Shown piece by piece: positions 6,594-9,094 of a stretch of DNA of 9,094 nucleotides. Every line of letters starts with the position of its first letter. Position 1 is the stretch's first letter. The notes below the pieces were generated by a model. The model saw only the letters and a list, made by a program, of their open reading frames with translations. It was not told where the DNA came from and ran no database searches. The position numbers were made by a program, and so were the translations under genes. Source of the stretch: Micavibrio sp. (GTDB taxonomy: Bacteria; Pseudomonadota; Alphaproteobacteria; Micavibrionales; Micavibrionaceae); assembly GCA_030824805.1 (NCBI GenBank), contig JAPJRC010000080.1:1-9094 (forward strand). Reading direction: 5' to 3'.

Positions 6594-7314
6594 TCCCCTC
6601 TTTTCTATTATCACCATCACCCGCGACAATCTCGCAGGTTTTCAAAGAACCGCAAAAAGCATTCAGGCGCAATCCTGCACAGATTATGAGTGGATCGTGA
6701 TCGACGGGGATTCAACCGATGGCACCCGAAACATCCTGCCGCAGAATGCGATCAGCGAACCGGACAACGGCATTTACGACGCCATGAACAAAGGTCTAGA
6801 GCGTGCACACGGCCAATATGTCGTCTTCCTGAATGCGGGAGATATGTTTTCCGATCCGGATATTCTGGACAGCGTGCGAAAAGCCATCGAAGCGGACAGG
6901 CCTGATTTCCTTCACGGCGATGCGCTGGAGATAGAAGGCTACTACAAAAAGTCACGATCCCACAGGCACGTGATTTTTGGCATGTTTACCCATCATCAGG
7001 CGATGTTCTATAAACGCGATACAATAGGAACCCTTCGTTATGAAACAGGTTATAAAATCGCCGGAGATTACGCCTTCACCCATGCTTTCCTGCAAAAAAC
7101 AGATAAAATTTCTTATATTCCAGCAGCGATCTGTATCTTTGAATCGGGTGGCATATCCCAAAGAAACATGCGGCTAGGGCGCTGTGAGCAATTCCGCGCC
7201 CGGCGTGACATTGGCTATTCATGGGTAAAGTGCGCGTGTATCTATCTCGCGCAATCTACAACGGCAACTTTCAGAAAATTTTTGCCCGGAATTTATTGGT
7301 ACGCAAGAGCCTAA
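6583..7314 (+). CDS. Family 2 glycosyltransferase, WcaE-like (GT-A fold)
   Basis: This is a 243-aa inverting GT2 enzyme expected to add a sugar to a lipid-linked oligosaccharide in the cytoplasm. Visible blocks are FSIITITRDNL (7-17), EWIVIDGDSTDGT (36-48, donor binding), EPDNGIYDAMNKG (59-71), FLNAGD (82-87, at the place of the metal-binding DxD), HHQAMFYKRD (137-146), AGDYAF (160-165) and FESGGIS (186-192). The EPDxGIYDAMNKG, NAGD and GGIS set is characteristic of the colanic-acid WcaE-like group. The ATG at 6583 is preferred because it leaves the usual few residues before the first beta strand; an in-frame ATG at 6571 would add four residues. Either start overlaps the export gene. The stop overlaps the stop of the convergent gene by four bases. 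Confidence 0.88.
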   Translation: MTINPLFSIITITRDNLAGFQRTAKSIQAQSCTDYEWIVIDGDSTDGTRNILPQNAISEPDNGIYDAMNKGLERAHGQYVVFLNAGDMFSDPDILDSVRKAIEADRPDFLHGDALEIEGYYKKSRSHRHVIFGMFTHHQAMFYKRDTIGTLRYETGYKIAGDYAFTHAFLQKTDKISYIPAAICIFESGGISQRNMRLGRCEQFRARRDIGYSWVKCACIYLAQSTTATFRKFLPGIYWYARA

Positions 7315-7700
7315 GGAACCAGGGATATTACACTATCCCGCAAATGGTCCTTTTGGCGCAGGGTATGACCGATCTTGGCCAGAGCTATTGCACCTCCCAG
7401 AGCCAGTCCGCCGGCGGCACCAAGAAAACCATATGTCAGCGCGCCCGCCACCGTTGAACCAACCGTGACTGCGTAGCCTATGCCTGTGTCGATCATGGTC
7501 TGGACATGCAGCTTGCGCGCCCTGTCCGTCACAACGCTCAATACCTGCGTCGGGATTTTCTCGTACACATCCACATTGGGTGAGTCGGCAGCTTCACCAA
7601 AAGCATTGCGCAAATCATAGATCATCTCCGCCCGTGTTTTTGGAGGCGCAGTGTAAAAAACAGCCTTTTTTACAAATCTTTCATTGTCATCGATGCTCAC
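7311..7700 (-). CDS. Small glycine-rich membrane protein of unknown function
   Basis: I do not recognise a family for this 129-aa protein. The first ~70 residues are soluble and charged (NERFVKKAVFYTAPPKTRAEMIYDLRNAFGEAAD). Residues about 74-110 are hydrophobic and rich in glycine and alanine (GIGYAVTVGSTVAGALTYGF, then GAAGGLALGGAIALA), enough for a membrane hairpin or one long segment with glycine-zipper spacing. The tail is basic (KIGHTLRQKDHLRD). The GTG at 7700 is chosen because GGAG (7707-7710) sits six bases upstream. A longer form from TTG at 7772 would overlap the preceding glycosyltransferase by 44 bp and has no ribosome site. It follows that gene by 28 bp, as the last gene of the Wzz unit, so a role linked to polysaccharide synthesis is possible but unproven. 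Confidence 0.7.
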   Translation of the reverse strand: MSIDDNERFVKKAVFYTAPPKTRAEMIYDLRNAFGEAADSPNVDVYEKIPTQVLSVVTDRARKLHVQTMIDTGIGYAVTVGSTVAGALTYGFLGAAGGLALGGAIALAKIGHTLRQKDHLRDSVISLVP

Positions 7701-7728
7701 ACCACGCTCCGCAAAATTTATAATTGCT

Positions 7729-8526
7729 TTATTGAGTGATGTGATATTTTCGCTTTTCGTAATATATAGCAAGATTATTCTTATATTCGAGGATGCCGAG
7801 CCGCACGAAATAATAATAAACGAAAAAGATCATCCCCTTAAGCGGCATACGGCGGTAAAGCTTTTTTGCGGTTTCACGCCATAGGACAGGGTCTTTTGGA
7901 TGCACCTTCCGCGTATCCATGCCCTGCCGCCACTTCGTATATTCCGCATGACGGGAGATATATTTGTCTCGGTCTTCCAAAGCATGGTGCAAGACAGCCT
8001 GCTTCAACAAAGGAAATTTTATTGATCCTCCTGAGGTTACCACAGGCTGATAATGCCCCTCTATTTCGCCCATTCCTGAAATCGTTAAATCGTCTACCAC
8101 CGGAAAAGAGATCATACGGCGATCAAACAGGCAGAGCTTTTTGTTGTAAATGCCATAGCGCAGGGTCTTTCCATTCACCACATAATAGCCACGCACAAAA
8201 TATCCTGGTGCTTTCCAGTCAAGAGAGGCTATTTCATCACAAAGCGCTGCTGTCGCCTCCTCATCGGCATCGATAAAAAAAACACGCTCATGTTTTAGAG
8301 CAAGATTATCAAGCGCCCATTGGCGCTTTTTTGGATATTGTCCGTTCCATGTAAAAGGCACGTATGTTGCGCCAAACGATCTCGCAATTTCCGGTGTTTT
8401 GTCGGTGCTGTTGGAATCAAAAACGATGACTTCGTCAAAATTTTCGAGAGAGGAAAGGCAACGCGCAAGATTCTTTTCTTCGTTAAGCGTTGCCACTATG
8501 GCCGAGACCGCAATCTTAGCGTCCAT
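7729..8526 (-). CDS. Family 2 glycosyltransferase, WaaE/KdtX-like
   Basis: This 265-aa GT-A enzyme resembles the WaaE/KdtX group of lipopolysaccharide-core and related transferases. The N-terminus gives VSAIVATLNEEKNLARCL (7-24), then DEVIVFDSNSTDKTPEIA (31-48), the W60...KKRQWAL acceptor-side block (66-72) and the metal-binding DADEE (86-90). Histidine-containing blocks (HHALEDRDKYISRHAEY) and a hydrophobic, aromatic stretch near the C-terminus (MIFFVYYYFVRLGILEY) match the part that docks these enzymes on the membrane. The ATG overlaps the end of the Wzz-like gene by 11 bp, so the two are probably translationally coupled. The acceptor could be lipid A core, a capsule repeat or O-antigen; the Wzz neighbour favours the latter two. 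Confidence 0.88.
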   Translation of the reverse strand: MDAKIAVSAIVATLNEEKNLARCLSSLENFDEVIVFDSNSTDKTPEIARSFGATYVPFTWNGQYPKKRQWALDNLALKHERVFFIDADEEATAALCDEIASLDWKAPGYFVRGYYVVNGKTLRYGIYNKKLCLFDRRMISFPVVDDLTISGMGEIEGHYQPVVTSGGSIKFPLLKQAVLHHALEDRDKYISRHAEYTKWRQGMDTRKVHPKDPVLWRETAKKLYRRMPLKGMIFFVYYYFVRLGILEYKNNLAIYYEKRKYHITQ

Positions 8527-9094
8527 GTCTCAAGGCTTTCACCATATAGCCCGTAGCACCGCCCAGCAGTGCAAAGACAGACAATAGCAAGATTTTATCA
8601 GGCCAGACGGGCTTTGGCGAACTTGACGGAGGTTCGACAATAATAGCGGCATAAGGCTCGTCCAGATTGGCCAGCATTTGAATATGCTCTTGCTGCATCA
8701 GCAAGTCTGCGATCCCTTTCCGATGATCCGGATTAACAGTCTTTTGCAAGGTCCCTTCGAGGTAGCCTATACGGCTTTCGGATTGGTGCCTGCGCTCGCG
8801 GCGTATCAACTGGTCCGCTACCAAATGTATTTTGCGCAAAAATGCGGCCGCAAAAGCAGGGTCTGGATGGCGATAGCTTATGCGCCGCAAAGGTGTCGTG
8901 CCGAGATGTTCGACGCGCACATATTTGCTGAGATAGGCCGCCAATTCTTCAGCCGTCCAATCATCGGATTTGCTGGAAAAATTGCCGTCGCGTGCAATCC
9001 CCGCCAGGACGCTTTCATCCTTAAGCAAAATGGCGGCCACCGCCGTACCCTGGATAGTGTAAATAAAGCGATAGAAATCCGTGGAGACGCCTTC
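8516..9094 (-). CDS. Wzz-type chain-length determinant / polysaccharide co-polymerase, C-terminal part
   Basis: The last 192 residues of a protein whose start lies beyond the right edge: the frame is open through base 9094, reading EGVSTDFYRFIYTIQ before the first internal GTG at 9040. It matches the periplasmic and C-terminal part of inner-membrane co-polymerases in Alphaproteobacteria. Blocks include DWTAEELAAYLSKYVRVEHLGTTPLRRISYRHPDP, a helical segment with RIGYLEGTLQ and DLLMQQEHIQMLAN, the proline-rich VEPPSSSPKPVWP before the membrane, and a closing transmembrane helix (ILLLSVFALLGGATGYMV). These proteins set chain length and link polymerase to the outer-membrane export protein, here probably the SLBB protein nearby. 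No Walker kinase motifs are seen in the part present, so it looks like a Wzz/PCP-1 or PCP-3 form rather than a fused tyrosine kinase. Confidence 0.85.
   Translation of the reverse strand, partial: EGVSTDFYRFIYTIQGTAVAAILLKDESVLAGIARDGNFSSKSDDWTAEELAAYLSKYVRVEHLGTTPLRRISYRHPDPAFAAAFLRKIHLVADQLIRRERRHQSESRIGYLEGTLQKTVNPDHRKGIADLLMQQEHIQMLANLDEPYAAIIVEPPSSSPKPVWPDKILLLSVFALLGGATGYMVKALRHGR

Noticed and set aside
5982..6629. Minus-strand frame of 215 codons
   Set aside because: It is the shadow of the SLBB export protein and the start of the next glycosyltransferase, both of which have clear family motifs.

Overview
The window looks like a stretch of an alphaproteobacterial chromosome. It opens with the 5' end of a 16S rRNA gene on the minus strand. 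That gene has the alphaproteobacterial start (AACTTGAGAGTTTGATC) and a short V1 hairpin, and its leader carries a boxA of the kind seen in alphaproteobacterial rrn operons (GTTCTTGAACATCG). Base composition is moderate, nearer 50% GC than 65%. I cannot name the genus from about 305 nt of 16S and do not try.

Layout. (1) 1-780: 5' part of a 16S gene, a structured leader of about 290 nt, a strong sigma70-type rrn promoter, and three phased A-tracts upstream, all read leftward. (2) 807-2646: three small minus-strand genes. These are a membrane-anchored ClpS-fold protein, a secreted von Willebrand A (DUF1194-like) protein, and a DUF1489 protein. The first two each have their own promoter, with nearly identical architecture and a three-half-site repeat at exact 11-bp steps. 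(3) 2676-9094: a surface-polysaccharide locus. A GT4 glycosyltransferase (minus) is divergent from a two-gene plus-strand unit, an 833-aa SLBB/Wza-type export protein overlapping a WcaE-like GT2. That unit converges on a minus-strand unit made of a Wzz-type chain-length/co-polymerase protein (5' end outside the window), a WaaE/KdtX-like GT2 and a small glycine-rich membrane protein.

How the genes fit together. The two GT2 enzymes and the GT4 enzyme would add sugars to a lipid-linked glycan on the cytoplasmic face. The Wzz-like inner-membrane protein would control chain length and contact the export machinery. The large SLBB protein would form the periplasmic and outer-membrane conduit. Polymerase, flippase and initiating transferase are not in the window and may lie beyond the right edge.

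The least ordinary part is 807-2190. It holds a ClpS fold tethered to the membrane that has lost the residues ClpS uses to recognise N-degrons, and it shares an unusual promoter/operator pattern with a secreted VWA protein. No mobile element, CRISPR array or tRNA gene was seen.
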